In this document: in pieces, positions 11,800 to 26,382 of the stretch | Position numbering within the stretch: the stretch's first letter is position 1 | How the letters are laid out: each line of letters starts with the position of its first letter | Source of the DNA: Glandiceps talaboti | Taxonomy: Eukaryota; Hemichordata; Enteropneusta; Spengelidae | Assembly (NCBI RefSeq): GCF_964340395.1 | Contig: NC_135564.1 | Span: 18,370,431 to 18,434,430, forward strand | Length of the DNA stretch: 64,000 nucleotides | Direction of reading: 5' to 3' | Program-made: the position numbers and the translations under genes | The notes under the pieces: generated by a model | What the model saw: only the letters and a program-made list of their open reading frames with translations | Databases searched by the model: none | What the model was told of the DNA's origin: nothing

Positions 11800-14412
11800 A
11801 GATCTAGGAATGGTTCCAAAATATCTGACAATGACGAACAGATAGGAAGACAGCAAAATACCCTGGACTTTGAATGGAGATCTATTTTGATAGTTCGTTC
11901 GTCTTTACAACTTTTTCACAGGAAAACTATAATTCCCAATAATATCCAAAGGTTTTCAGAAAGAACAGATTGTTTCATTTCAATTATGTATTAACAGATA
12001 ATCAAATGTGACTACTACATCAAACATCATTTCCTTTCCTATTTACCCAATTTACATCCTTTGTGAGCCTAAAGTTTAATTTATATGATGAGAATAAAAA
12101 TAGTCAATGTAAATGTAATTAGACAAGTTAATTATGCCGTCATCAAATCATTCCAAACGACGCATAAAGCCAATTAAAAAGTAAGATTAGTTCTTAGACT
12201 AAAACAATAGATAGTATCAACTTGTATAATGATTTTATAATCTAATGTACTTAATTCGGAATCCGAAGAAGTATGGATATGGGTAATTAATGAACTAATC
12301 TTCATCGTGATATAGTATCATCACAAGCCTCATTATGATATAAATTCATATCATAATTACAGAATTTCATTACAGAAATATGAACAATTAATTCATAATT
12401 ACGGTATCATGATAAAAGGTGTAGTCCTAGTTTTAATCTAAATTTTGTTGACGACGTACCATAACTTAGTGCACTACCATTCTCGCAAGCCAGAGCACGT
12501 ATTTCTGCTGAATCAACGAGATATGTGGTGCGTCGTAGACGGTGTCGTAAAAGAGTATGTGGTTTATTACGACGAGATGTGTAGCTAGCACGTCTCTGCG
12601 TCATTTTTGCTGTTAATTCTGTCACTGGCAATGCTGAGGAAACAACTACAGGGGTAGAAATTGCCATACACTAACTCTTAGTCCACTGGCTTCGCTGAAT
12701 CCCTTTACATTAGCTTATTTAGACGAAGTAAGTGCAGAATACGTCTCTTTTTATGATGTACTCTCACTGATTTATACATAATAGTGCTTAAACTATTCAC
12801 AGCATCGCCACGACCCCGACTCTCATATAATCATTGCGAGTATATCATAAAAGTGAATTGCAGGGTCATTTTCTGAATCACAGTTCCTGTTACTTCGTCT
12901 TAGCCAACATAAAGTAAAAGAATGACTATGAATAGAAACCATTTAACTAAGACTACAGCAGTATAAACTCTAAGAAGCCAATCATTTTATACTAGCTTGG
13001 AACGTTTTAGTTGGTTAGTTAGTTTGTTTTTGTTTGGTTCTTGTTTGGTTGGGGGGGGGGGCATTTTGTAAAATCGCACTTGAAATGGGGTCACTTTGGC
13101 CAGTAGGCTTCAAATTGTGGGAACGGTTTATTTTTTAAAACATCTCTGCAAGTTATTTTATCATAAATTTATGTTGTCTACTTGGTACATTTTGGACTTA
13201 TTACAATGTAAATTGAAAATACAGACACACAATTAGACATCCACAGGCACATTACAGGATAAGACTGTAAAAGGCCCTACGCAGATCCTGTAACAAACAA
13301 GTTCTGTTAAATGGGTTGTTGCAATGTTGTGTAGTTAGTGCGTTTACAAACATATGATAACATTGGACCTGTGATACACCTGAATATGCATCCATAGGCA
13401 TGTACATATAGTTACTGTTGCATGTAGAAAAGATAGACCCTGCCACATGCTTGTATACACATCACTGCATCAGCAGTGTACCTACAGCAATGTATAGTCA
13501 ATGTATATACAGATACTGTCGCATGTAGTATAGACAGACCGTGTGACACGCCTGTATACACAGTGTACCTACAACTGCAATGTACTAGTATACAGTAGCC
13601 ACACCTTTGTTTACAGGCCTGTGGCTACAGCTTTGTACCATCCTTGCTTACACATACATGTACCATAGGACTGTTACAGGGTCAACACTTCTGTAATCAA
13701 TAATCCTTCTCAAAATAACATGGTCACGCTGAGAAAACGAGATATCTATGTAAGTGATACACATGTTATGAGCATTACTATAGTGTCCTGCTGTCTTTAT
13801 TTCTCTCAGTAAGACAGTTGTCAAATCTGAAAAAATGTCGTATAATGGTTGTTTGTGTCCTGCACCGTGTATAAATGTATTAAATAAAACCCTGCGGTTA
13901 TCACCAAACTATGTCAAGTTCTGTGCTCTATTTTCCAAGCTTCGGTTCAATATTTTTTTTCTTTTTGATGGAGTATGCCGTTGTCATGTGTGTAAAAAAG
14001 ACTGGTTGTCTTTTGTAGGTGCAGCCAACGAAACAGTTCATGCAAACAGCTGTTTATGTACATGATTTTCCAGCGGGATGAGATATTTTATATAGGGAGG
14101 TGGGAGGTGAAAATCAAGTAGTATTTCAGTGGGCAAAATTTGTACTTCAGCTGAGTAGGTGAGGAGCATGGAATTTCCGTCGGACAGGTAATCACAATGC
14201 GGGCAGTTTTTGAGCGTTGTTTAATTTAGAACAGTGGAATTCAAGGTAATATTCAGAGGGATTCATTGTTGTCTTATGGCAATAGATTAATGTAATGACG
14301 AATGTAAATACCTTGTTTTAAAAGAAGATGAAGTGGAATGATAGGGAGGGGAAGGGAGAAGTGTGACAATATATGAGAAGGGGAGAAGACAGAGAGACAG
14401 AGAAAGAGAAAG
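11800..14412. other. Non-coding sequence with a degenerate tandem block
   Basis: No exon could be supported. Around 13.38-13.62 kb, two to three diverged units of about 115 bp recur (GCATGTAG, AGACCCTG or AGACCGTG, CTTGTATACACA or CCTGTATACACA, CAGTGTACCTAC). Poly-G lies at about 13051-13060. Confidence 0.45.

Positions 14413-14476
<64 letters not shown>
14413..14476. repeat. (GACA)n microsatellite
   Basis: About 16 uninterrupted tetranucleotide units. Confidence 0.97.
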
Positions 14477-17054
14477 CTAAACAATATTCCTAGGCTTTGG
14501 GAAGTAAACTTGACTTTAACAGTATTGATAATCGAAAGTGAATGACAATACAAGTTGTTTCTGCGTTTATTTCACTTAGACTTCAGCTTTTCAATTATTC
14601 CAAATATTAAAGGTGAAAGTGATCACGATCCACGGGAAAGTTAACGAAACTTCAGTTTCAACCACCTGGGATCACCAAGATCAAACTATCATCCGGCTTA
14701 TTGAGTCGCTGGGAGGACCAAGCTTGATTAGCAAAACCTATCGAAGTGTATGTTCATTACATAGTCCATACAATCTATACACGAGGGGGTACTTGCTACA
14801 AATATCGAGTCTCCTGATAACATTCTTGTTAAGATCATTCCTAAGGCATTGGCATTCTCAATGGTTTAAAGGCCCAGCTGTAGATATTTTTGGTTCAGAA
14901 CTACACAAATAATGTAATCCTAATACAGATAACATGTATGCGAAAATCTGGGATTGAAACATTGGTCTTTAATATTTGTCTAGATCGTAAGTGGAATCTT
15001 AGCACATCTACTTTTGGTGTTTGCTGCAAAGGTGTTACAACAGTTGATTGGTTTGCTGAACGATGGTTCACTGCTGCAGAGCTAAGAAACAATACAAATT
15101 AGACATTGAAAAGAATGTTGACAACACACAAAGTGGACCACTTTCGACATGTCAGCCTCAGCTCTTCTTGAAAGTTGTATCTTAACGCGAAATGTGACTT
15201 GGAAATGAATTCTTGTAGCTTTTTCTGTTACTTTGTTCAAGAAAACTCCAGCCTGTTCCTAGTTCCCAGAAGACATCAAAGGTCATCATACAAACCAATA
15301 TGGCCGCCGAGTACTGTGTAATCTCTGTGGGAAAATACAAGGTGGTTGATTTCTTTGAAACCCTCACATTTCTCGAGGACCAAACATAACCTTCCACAGG
15401 GTTCTCCTTCAAACCAGTGCTGGATCCTCATCAATATTCATGATCTAATTAATATGCATGAGCTTAGTTTTCACATACCACAGTCGCCATACCGTACTGG
15501 AGGTGTTAACGAGTTGCCATGCTTCCATATTGCAAAGTTTGGATACATTATATATGAGAACTTTAACTTTCATTGAAATTATATCCCAGAGGTGCATTCT
15601 GTCTTACTCTATACACTTTTTGCAAACCAGAATTACTCACAACCAGAACATAAGACGTGTTGTAATACCATAGACAGTGTAGAAATCTCTCCAGTGTCTA
15701 TTCTTGATCGATAATTAAAGGCCTATTTGATAAGTGCTATAATTAAATTCGAATTTAATATTTCTTTTATTAACAGGGAACCCCACTCCATGAAATCAAG
15801 ACATATTCATAAACTATAGATACTGGAGAGTAGTTTCATGACTTTGCATCACCTACAATTATTTGCAATTTCAGAGTAAGATGAAGTTGATCTTGTGTCT
15901 TTTAGATAGGGTGTCTTTGCTATGAGCCATTGCATCATGGAGTCAGCTTAAATAATATATTCATGGTTGCACAATGAATATTCATGAGTGATGTTTTACA
16001 CTGAAGGGAATTGGCACGCTTGATTTATGAATGTTCATGATCACCTATTACATGCCTTTCCTTGAGTTGCGTTCCCCTTTAAAGTTGCAAACGTTATAGA
16101 TAATGATGTTAGAAAAACAATCACCAACGTTTAGATTTTTAATCTTTAACATTAATATGTTTGTAGATGAGTAAATCGGCCCTAGTTTATTTACATACTG
16201 ACAACAATCTAGTCGTATACATAGTACCATCAACAAACAACATTATAAAGGGGTGAATTGAGCTAATGAGAAAGATAGGCCTGTTTTTGCGAAGGTTTCA
16301 CCAACAACAAAATAGTGGAAGATATGTAAATGTTTAAAAGATTGGGTCATAAACGAATAGAAAATTGTAGGTATATATAAATAATATAGTAATTTCCGTA
16401 AAATGAAAACATATTACGAGTAGCATGATTTGTCCATTATTACTGGTATTAAATTCAAACAGGATGTGGTTTTACTGTCAGAAACACAGAAATGACAAAA
16501 TTTGGGTAAAAAGCATATCGCCTTCTTTACCGGTGCATTTCCAAATGTAAGCATGTTGGCCCAATTATGAGACAAACTAGATAAAAAAAAACCTCGAGGT
16601 GAAATCCTTCAAGTCTATGATTTGAGTGCTTATACTAAAAGTAGAAAACATGTCCGACTGTACGTGAAGGCCTTCATGTCACTTTTTACATCATTACCGT
16701 ATATTCCCTATTGCGACAACTGCTCATATGTATTAAACAAAGCCAATTCGGTAGACTTTGTTGTCCTCTAAGACTATATTGATGACGTGCTGTTCGTGTT
16801 TAACGGAAAACGTCAAAATATGAAACCAAGATAACTGAGTGTAGTGTCGAAATGGTCTTTTGGATAAATTCAGACATAACAAATGAGTGAAAGAGTAATA
16901 CAGACTGTGTCAGTTTATTGTGTTTTGTCTCATGTAAACGTTCATCTAAATGTTAACGTCATCTTATACGAAACATGGGTACCGTTTCCATAAGAACAGA
17001 TATGTATTGATCAAGAATATGATCATACATATAGTATACCGTCTAAGAAGAATG
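14477..17054. other. Sequence without a supported gene
   Basis: Two weak exon-like stretches (about 14613-14749 and 14991-15101, plus strand) were considered and set aside. A short imperfect hairpin with the CCATAGACA end motif lies at 15668-15701. The rest shows nothing recognisable. Confidence 0.4.
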
Positions 17055-17056
17055 AA

Positions 17057-17152
<96 letters not shown>

Positions 17153-17240
17153 AAAGAGATGGCTGGCTGACTGATTGGATGGATGGATGGATGGATGGAT
17201 GGATGGATGGATGGATGGATGGATGGAAGGACGGACAGAC

Positions 17241-17286
<46 letters not shown>

Positions 17287-17300
17287 GGACCGACGGACGG
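17055..17300. repeat. Compound microsatellite (GAAA)n-(GGAT)n-(GACA)n
   Basis: Three tetranucleotide arrays lie nearly end to end: 17055-17152, 17177-17227 and 17231-17284. The first ends about 250 bp from the LINE tail that begins at 17404. Confidence 0.97.
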
Positions 17301-17403
17301 ACAGCAGACAGAGGATGCGAAAGAGAGATTGAGAGAAAGAGAGGGAACGGAAAAAAGGGTCAGGTTGGGGTAAGGAAGTCACTTATTACAGTCAAATGCT
17401 ACC

Positions 17404-17405
17404 AT

Positions 17406-17448
<43 letters not shown>
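17404..17448 (-). repeat. (TAAA)n tract, probable LINE 3' tail
   Basis: On the minus strand the array follows directly after the end of the LINE frame and is read as INK-INK-INK. This is the position expected of the simple 3' repeat of a non-LTR element. Confidence 0.75.
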
Positions 17449-19440
17449 TCTCATGGTAATGGTTTGCAATCTGAGTATTAAAATTCTTCAAATGCTTGTT
17501 TTTAATGCCAAGTGAAATATCAAATGACAAGGAGTTCCAAATAGAATAAATTCTGTTAAAAATACAAGATCTAAACTTCTCAGTTTTAAAATAAGGAACC
17601 TTCATTGTTCGGATGTCGGTGTGCTTAAAAGAAATACAAGTATATATATACGTTGACATCACATTTACCATTCAAACCTTTTTTAATCAATAAACTTGAC
17701 ATCAATCAATTTCCTTCTCTAAGAAAGTGGAAGCAGATCGAAGCTCAGAAGACGATGTTTATATGTGATATGATCACTACTATCATTGCCTAAGATATAT
17801 TTCGTTGCACGTCTCTGAACCCCTTCGAAGTGCATCAACAGAGTTTTGGTTGGAACACTCCAAGATTTGTTGCATATTCTAAAATACTGCGAAGTAAAGT
17901 TATGTATAATAAGCGCCTTGCCAAACAGGGAATGCTGTGCCCACAAACCATTCCAAGCATTCGATTTGCCTTAGAGACAACAGTTTGTATGTTTTGGGAC
18001 CAAGAGAAGTTTGAACTAACAATGACTCCCAAATCTTTCATTGTCTCAACCCGATCAATCTTATTGTTTCCCAGAAAATCGTTAAAGTTGATTTCTTTTT
18101 AACGCTTTCTTGTTACATTTAGGAGTTTACACCTTGAAACATTAAATTGCATTCCCAAGTATCATTCCACTGACACAGACTGTCGAGATCTTTTTTGCAA
18201 TAAACAATCCGAAATGTTCTTAATATTACGCATGCATTTGGCATCGTCAGGGAACAGTGTCACTGTGCTATTGCCATTTACACAATCATGGAGGTCGTTA
18301 TGTACATTAGAAATATAAATGGGCATAAAATATATCCCTAATGAACTCCCGAAATTACACCACTCCAGTTTGAAAACGACCAAATCGACTGCAACACGTT
18401 GTTTGTGACTGGATAGGTATTCAGAAATCCAGGAAATTACCATGAATACCAAAATGTGTTAATTTGAGAGTCAAACAATCATGTGGTCAAAGGCCTTTGC
18501 AAAATCTAAATACAAAATGTCGTCTTGACCAGAATTATCGATCACTTGACCTACAGCTACAGTATGAAATAAAAAAAACTGAGCTTGGTATTGGTTGAAC
18601 GCCCTTTCACAAACCCGTGTTGCACTTTACATAGTACAGGTTCAATTACATCATAGATTTGATTATCAATACAACGTTCTAATTACCAATACCTTGCTAC
18701 AAATGCAGAGTAAGGACACCTGGCGGTAGTTTTTAATGTTATCTTTGTCAACTGGCCTATGCACCAGTACACTATTACTTATTACTTATTAGCTGATTTC
18801 CATTCGTTGGGTAAGGTAGCCATTCATAAGACTTGTTATACAGATCACAAAGAGATAGCGCTAGTTCATCACAACACTGAATTCTATCCAATTTATTAAG
18901 TACAGATTTGACTTCGACAATCGAAATGTGAATGTCACATTCACTTGCGTGTTTACAATTAAGAGTATCGCGTAACATTCTATTGGTGGACTTAGGAGTA
19001 AACACAGACTGAGTTAAAATGTTCACTAAACAGAGAAGCCTTTCACTTAGGCAGATTTCTGGTTAAGATAGACGGCACTGGGAATACCTTTCGATCCACT
19101 TTACGATTTAACAAAGCCTTAAAAACATGTTGGCCACATTGCAATTGTGTCACCAATGTTGTTTACATAGTTATTATATTTGAAAGTACGAATATTCTTG
19201 AATGAGTTTCGAAACTTCCTAAATTTAGCCTAAGTCAGAACTGAGTCCCATTTCTTGGCTTTTTTAATTGCAGTCTGCACTTTGTTACTTAGGTGCTTTA
19301 CTACAGGAAAGTCACGTTCGTGTGTACTCATTGTTTGAATTTCAAAGATACTGTTAGAATGTATGCTTGATAATGAGTTTGTCCTTGTCGTTGTAATCTG
19401 TTTATAAATGACATCAGTCATGAAGAGTTCATATTATCTT
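17404..19440 (-). mobile_element. Degraded non-LTR retrotransposon (LINE), reverse transcriptase and C-terminal part
   Basis: Minus-strand frames in order resemble a jockey/CR1-group reverse transcriptase, broken by frameshifts and stops. They are: an N-terminal linker (19421-19230); FTPKST and an EVKSVLNKLD block (19026-18775); a DKDNIKNYRQVSLLCICSKV block with an HGFVKGRST-like remnant (18.75-18.6 kb); ISEYLSSHKQRV, YISNVHNDLHDC and FPDDAKCMRN, the last in place of the FADD catalytic motif (18452-18162); KDLGVIVSSNFSW (18041 down); RSILEYA and GVQRRATKYI (17.95-17.75 kb); and FNRIYSIWNSLSF near the C-terminus (17671-17450). The frame runs into a (TAAA)n tract (17404-17448), which is the likely LINE 3' tail. 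No intact copy is present, so it is a dead fragment truncated at its 5' end. Confidence 0.85.
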
Positions 19441-19449
19441 GTGTGTTAT

Positions 19450-20505
<1,056 letters not shown>

Positions 20506-21365
20506 TACATTGCATTTATACATGGTTCGATAGCTTGTTTACGTACATATGCTATTATCACTTCAGCTATGCTGTTATTTAGATGTATTGGCAGTGTAAT
20601 CCAATCTCCGTTGCCATAACAACAAATATCCTATCAAGGCAAGATCTAACAGTTAATTAACAATTTCCATGAATGACATTGGACGTCAGCATGTCTTTAT
20701 AAATAAAACGTACGAAAACTGCTTTGTGATTATCATGGCCTGACCTTGCTGAACAATCTCACCACGACTCCAAGAACCTCATTAAATCTCCAGAGTTAGT
20801 TAAAGAAGGAGTAAATATACCCTAATTGTACGTTTGAAATTGAAAAAAAAATATTGATTGAAAACTGTGTTTGTTTAAAAACATTCACCTAAGACTACAG
20901 AGATTATTAGTGATTTCGAAATAGGGAGTTCGCGGTGACGAAAGGGAAACTCTCATAGTGTCACCTGATAGTAATAAACTCAGAAAGCGAGATTAGTGGA
21001 AGGGGTAAGCTCATTTTTAATAGGAGGAATAAACTCAATTTTTAGTGGGAGGGGTCAACTCATTCTCAGTTGTCTCCTTCAATCATTGTACAATGTGTAT
21101 ACATTTTACTGGAAAAATAATGGTATCTTGTGATATACAAATAGCAAAACCGGTACTGTGTGTCTTCTGTTCGAGTTGGCAACGTAGCTCATGAATAGCG
21201 AATGTAATAGTAATATGTTTGTTACTTTTGAGGCCTCCGGCCCAAATACAACTAAGAAATGTACAAAAAAAATCAAAATCACATATCATTAATTCAAATA
21301 AATACTAGTATTACGTCATTTCACTTGTAAGCGTCTCTCTCTGTTTAAATGCATTGTAACAAAGT

Positions 21366-21593
21366 TTATAAATTTACATAATGATGTTCAGGTTCAGGTT
21401 CGTTTGTTCTCATCAGTCTTATGAATTTATTAAAATTTGGCTCGGCTATGAATTCTTTTGGGATGTATTTTTTCCTTTCAACCTCGTAGAAGGAACATAC
21501 TAAAAGAAAGTGACATTCATCTTCTACATGTAGAAGAAAGTGAATGGAAAATGTATTATCTAACAGTCCATCATTCGTCCAGGCAATCAACAA
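21366..21593 (-). pseudogene. Retroelement C-terminal remnant (HFLLxC-type motif)
   Basis: The frame reads EDECHFLLVCSFYEVERKKY followed by NKFIRLMRTNE. The pattern (D/E)xxHFLLxCxxYxxxRxKY with a following KFxxLM resembles the end segment found downstream of reverse transcriptase in many animal retroelements. It is isolated, without a recognisable upstream reverse transcriptase, and is taken as a fossil fragment. Confidence 0.5.
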
Positions 21594-21599
21594 GTGTAT

Positions 21600-23338
21600 T
21601 GGCTAGTTAGTTACTTAACCTTTGACCTTTCGGCAATTAAGTAGTATATATCAGTCAATTGTATTACCCATATTAGATCATTACACAAATTTATATTTTA
21701 CAAAATTAAATCTATTTTGACATTAGTTTTAACCAAGCCAAAACAGGAAAGACGAAATTGTAATAACTTTGAGAGCGGAAATGTTTATCCGCTCGAGCCA
21801 GAGTGTGTGGATCATGAAGTCAATAGTAGATACAAAGTTAATTATTATCTTTACAATAGGATATAACCACAAGGTAAACTCAATTCATGACTGTGAATGT
21901 CAAAAAAGTACCGAAATTGGTAAAGGCAACTGCCGTCAATCACATACGTGCCGAAGCTTTGACCCTCTGTGAATCATCTGTATCTACCCTACATCTCAAT
22001 ATATGTAATATGATATGTGCATTCAATTTGTTCAAATAAGATTAGTTCCGTCTATATCACGCACGAACGTGCATAGGGAGGAACTGTTCATATGTATTTA
22101 TAAACGAAAAATTCGTTCTTTGGGAGTTGGTCATGTCTTGGGGATATTTATACCGCTCATCGTTTCACCCTGGTTGAGAAAAGTACCTAGCGAGACTCGC
22201 GTGTTATCTGTACTGCTATGCAAACAAGTAGATTCAGAGCATGGCAACGATTTCCACAATCTGGGTTAATGCGTTCTTGTGAGGGGTTGGGGGTGGGGGG
22301 ATATTTTCTATCTATATATTGAATGGTACCTGCAATATTCGACTTCCTGAATCCTACTTAACTGTCACTCGACATTCACTGGACTTTAACAACCTAGTAT
22401 TCAAGCATAATATAAACGATTATATGCCGGAATGTGCATACTACAGCTAAAACAGGTAACATTCATCATTTACGAGATCAAAGTTGATCTTTTTGTAAGT
22501 TCAGGTTGTTTAACTTTAACTGCTGAGCACGACAGGGTTGTTATTAGGGTAAGTTTGAAAAGTTGAATGAAAGCGAAACAATGAACACCCACACTTCTAT
22601 CACAATCCTGCTGTGTTCAGCAATATCGAGTACTCTTATCGTGTAAAACAACAGACTCAATTTGCTAAAGGATCGACATTGTATATGTTATGCACTGACG
22701 AACACGCCATCTTTAGGTGTAAATTGTCGAGGAAACACATACTATGCCACCGACGGCATTAACGATGCCAGAAGTCAATCCCTTAATGTCATAGAAGGCA
22801 TGCGTCGAACTAGCAGTATATATACTAAGGGATTTATGCAAGTATTTTCGCCCTAGCTTTTAGAGTCGACTAGTCAATACCTTTAATCGCTGGTACACTA
22901 TGTCAAAACATGTGGACCATGATACGGTAGATATATTAGTCCCCAAGTTTGGTTTTTCCTCATACACAAAAGACGCAAAACATGGTCTTAGTTTTGATTA
23001 AGTTAAAGTGTCTCACATAATGTCTTCTTAACCTTATTCACCATTTATAGACAATGCTGGCATTAGTCGAAAAGTACCAGTCGTTGTTATGTCATATGCT
23101 TCATCAAATGTTTAGGAGTAATCCATTTGATTTCGGGGGGGGGGATGCTAGAGAATTTGGGCAAAACAACAATTTTTTTTTCAACCTCCACCACACAATG
23201 TTTTTTTCTCAAAAGAAACTAGACAACAATTTTTTTAAAATATAATCTTTAAATTTGACCATATTGTCCTCTGGTCGCGTCACGTCGCGTAGGAAATTAC
23301 TGACAACCCTCGCCCAGTATTTCTTTGATGGTTGTATC
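21600..23338. other. Non-coding sequence, no supported gene
   Basis: Short frames only, with G-rich runs at about 22287-22300 and 23137-23146. Nothing recognisable. Confidence 0.45.
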
Positions 23339-23612
23339 ACACACACACACACACATACATACATACATACATACATACATACATACATACATACATACAT
23401 ACATACATACATACATACCGACATGCATACATGCACACACATGCATACATACATACATACATACATACATACATACATACATACATACGTACATACATAC
23501 ATACATACATACATACATACATACATACATACATACATACATACATGCATACAGACAGACAGACATACACACATACATAGATTGATAGATACATACATAC
23601 ATGAAAAAGAGT
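23339..23612. repeat. (CA)n then (CATA)n microsatellite
   Basis: A CA run is followed by a long ACAT array with point variants (GCATGC, ACGT) and a short ACAGACAGAC segment near 23551. Open frames on both strands (THTYIH, VCMYVC) are artefacts. Confidence 0.97.
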
Positions 23613-24136
23613 GAATTTGATGAAGACCACGATTTATAGAGGGCGCTATATTGTCTCACTGTCGTTTATTGATAAAAGGAAAAGTGCACGTCGCAGGTTT
23701 TGAAATAATAAAAATCCATGACCACTTAATACGCAAGTTCATTACACAAAACTGACAAATCCCTAGATATTTGTTTTCAAATTAGTAGTTTATACTAATT
23801 GTAAAACTAGTGATGGCGTTCAAATAAACACAGTCTTCATTTTTGAACAACACTTGATTGATGACAGTATTGGTTTAAATCACCATGGATACGTTACGAT
23901 ACACATACATGTAGGTCACACACATCATGAAATAAATGTATAAAACATATAAAGACAGCAGATAACATCACACCAATGTCAATTACCAAATCATCGACTC
24001 TCTATGTTATCAATTGTGACATTATTAGTAGGTTTACTAAATCGTCAATTTGTGAATTAGCAAAAAGGTTACCAAATGAAATGTCTCCATGTTGACACTG
24101 TCAATCATTATCACTGCAGACCAGATTGTTACGTTA

Positions 24137-24287
24137 CACACACACACACGCACTCACTCACATCCATCCATCCATCCGTACATACGTACATACATATTAT
24201 ACATACATACATACATACATACATACATACATACATACGTACGTACGTACGTACGTACGTACGTACATACATACATACATACATACA

Positions 24288-24321
<34 letters not shown>

Positions 24322-24484
24322 CATACATACATACATACATACATACATACATACATACATACATACGTACATACATACGTACATACATACATACATACAT
24401 ATATATATACATACATACATACATACATACATACATACATACATACATTCATACATACATACATACATACATACATACATACAT
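24137..24484. repeat. (CA)n, (ATCC)n, (ACAT)n and (ACGT)n compound microsatellite
   Basis: About 350 bp of ACAT units contain a pure ACGT block (about 24237-24266) and a TATATATA interruption near 24400. It is flanked on the left by CA and CATC runs. Confidence 0.97.
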
Positions 24485-25447
24485 TACACCACGTATAAAT
24501 GCAGACATGTATACACACCATCAAATTAATGCACACATGTACACATACACACTGTGTACCAAGCTCAGTAAATATATATCTTAACAAAGATACACTGAAA
24601 CACTTGAAAGATATATAAGAACATTTTAATTCAATACCTTCTTTGTATTCTATAATATTAAAATATCAAAAGTCTAACAAAATACATGTTCTTTCTATAT
24701 TTTCACTTCTAAAAGTAGTTCATGATAAAATATGGTATAAAATCTGGAGTAAAATAGTTGCTGTATCTGGAATTTAATTCTGCATATAAGCGAAGTTCTA
24801 AAATACTGTAATAAACAGTTCTTGTTACACAACCAAGGTTCCAATTACTAACGATTAAGATTTCACCTGTTCATCAGGGTTTATCAAACTGTCTGTTTAT
24901 TGTGTGGGGGGGGGAGAGTGGTAGCAATGACGTAATTGATATGTCTCCCCATCTCTTGTGATAAAGCTAGCAAACAAACAATTTGACAAAATCTGTCGAA
25001 TTGAACTGAAGAAAATGTACTCGTCAGTAATTAGAATCCTTGGAACTAATTAGTGTAGGGGAGTTTAAATCTTGAGCAAAAGCTACAGTTTCGAATCTGT
25101 CACCGTGATAAAACTATATATATTGTTTAAATGCCAATAACTATATATTGTACATGTTAATCAGTGGTCTATATTATCCATAAGCAGTACAGCAATGGGT
25201 TGAGGCAGATTCAAAAATCAATTTGATTTTGATTTATCATGTATACGACTATAAAAACATACATTAACCACACGTAATGCAGTACTGTTCAGGGTTTGTG
25301 ATATTACAAGTAAGTTATCATTCCTAGATAAAACATTTTCAAAACAAATATGAGTTGCAGATAGTGCAGCTTTAAGGGTAATTACAATACCAGTCTAGAT
25401 ATAAAATCAGACACTTACAGATATAGGTCTGAATACATTTCTTGTTG
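24485..25447. other. Intergenic sequence 3' of the receptor gene
   Basis: No gene was seen. On the minus strand an AATAAA occurs at about 24897-24902, too far from the receptor stop to assign with confidence. Confidence 0.4.
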
Positions 25448-25765
25448 TTCAAGTAACTCTATTCAGTCATTTGTAGATCCATTTTAGCTCCACCTGGCTG
25501 ACATTTAATGGATTCAAGTAACTATATTCAGTGATTGGTAGATCCGTTTTACCTCTATCTAGCTAATATTTGATTGATTCAAGTAACTCTATTCAGTGAT
25601 TGGTAGATCCATTTTAGCTCCACCTGGCTGGAATTTGATCGATTCAAGTAACTCTATTCAGTGGTTGGTACATCCATTTTAGCTTCACCTGGCTGGAATT
25701 TAATCGATTCAAGTAACTCTATCCAGTGATTGGTAGATCCATTGTACCTCCATCTGGCTGACAAG
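25448..25765 (+). repeat. Minisatellite of about 62 bp units, five copies
   Basis: Five diverged copies of TTCAAGTAACTCTATTCAGT...GGTAGATCCATTTTAGCTCCACCTGGCTG start near 25450, 25512, 25576, 25639 and 25700. Confidence 0.9.
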
Positions 25766-25974
25766 TGCTGTATTGATGTATAGGTGGTCAATATTTCTAT
25801 TCTCACATCCTTTATAATAGGTAAGCAAGTCGGCATAAAAGACACAGCGTCCACCCCCTTCCCCAAAATACTTTACTTCTAATAATGCTTGTGTATAGTT
25901 ATGTTCTTCAATATTACTTGTAGACTACAATGTGTCTGTGGATAGGCAGGAATTGGCTTAGTTTTGATAATTGA

Positions 25975-26300
25975 CCTTGAAGGCCATGGTCAAAGGGCAA
26001 AGATAGCTTGCATCTGATAATATGGGGTTAGACACTTGACTAGAGTGTCTGTGTATTACAGTTCTTGAGTTATGCAGTAAATATTGATTTTTTTAATTAC
26101 AAATATGGTCGCCATGTGGTCAACTTTGCATATATCAAAAACAAATTGACATGCATATGTCCCATATGATATGTCAAAGTTTTTGTCAAGCATGAAAGAA
26201 ATAGGATATTGCATGACTGAGAAATGATGTACTACGGATGGATAGACGGATGCACAGTTGGACAGAAGAGGGACGGACAGAGCCCATTGTAGTAACCTGG
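25975..26300 (+). repeat. Dispersed repeat copy just 3' of the receptor stop codons
   Basis: It begins GACCTTGAAGGCCATGGTCAAAGG and continues with TAATATGGGGTTAGACAC and GTGTCTGTGTATTACAGTT. The same order occurs at 63245-63365. The later part (ATTGCATGACTGAGAAATGATG, then GGACGGACAG) resembles 62080-62165. It probably lies in the receptor 3' UTR or just beyond it. Confidence 0.65.
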
Positions 26301-26382
26301 GGGGACTGATTAGCAAATTAGTAAGCATCATCTGCTACATCGTCATGGCAGACATAATTTTCTCTGTTGTTTCCTTGTTTCC

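Noticed and set aside
11163-11856. Long open frames (up to 222 codons) over the pentanucleotide arrays
   Set aside because: They arise because pentamer repeats without stop codons stay open in several frames; composition is purely repetitive.
14613-15101. Two plus-strand stretches that could be exons (TWDHQDQTIIRLIESLGG; RKWNLSTSTFG)
   Set aside because: Their splice phases do not join cleanly, the donor is weak, and no family is recognisable.
23209-24587. Overlapping 80-150 codon frames on both strands ([16 protein letters not shown])
   Set aside because: Tetranucleotide repeat artefacts.
24865-24890. Minus-strand CTGATGAACAGGTGAAATC, considered as a hammerhead core
   Set aside because: Only six bases separate the two core motifs, too few for stem II and its loop.
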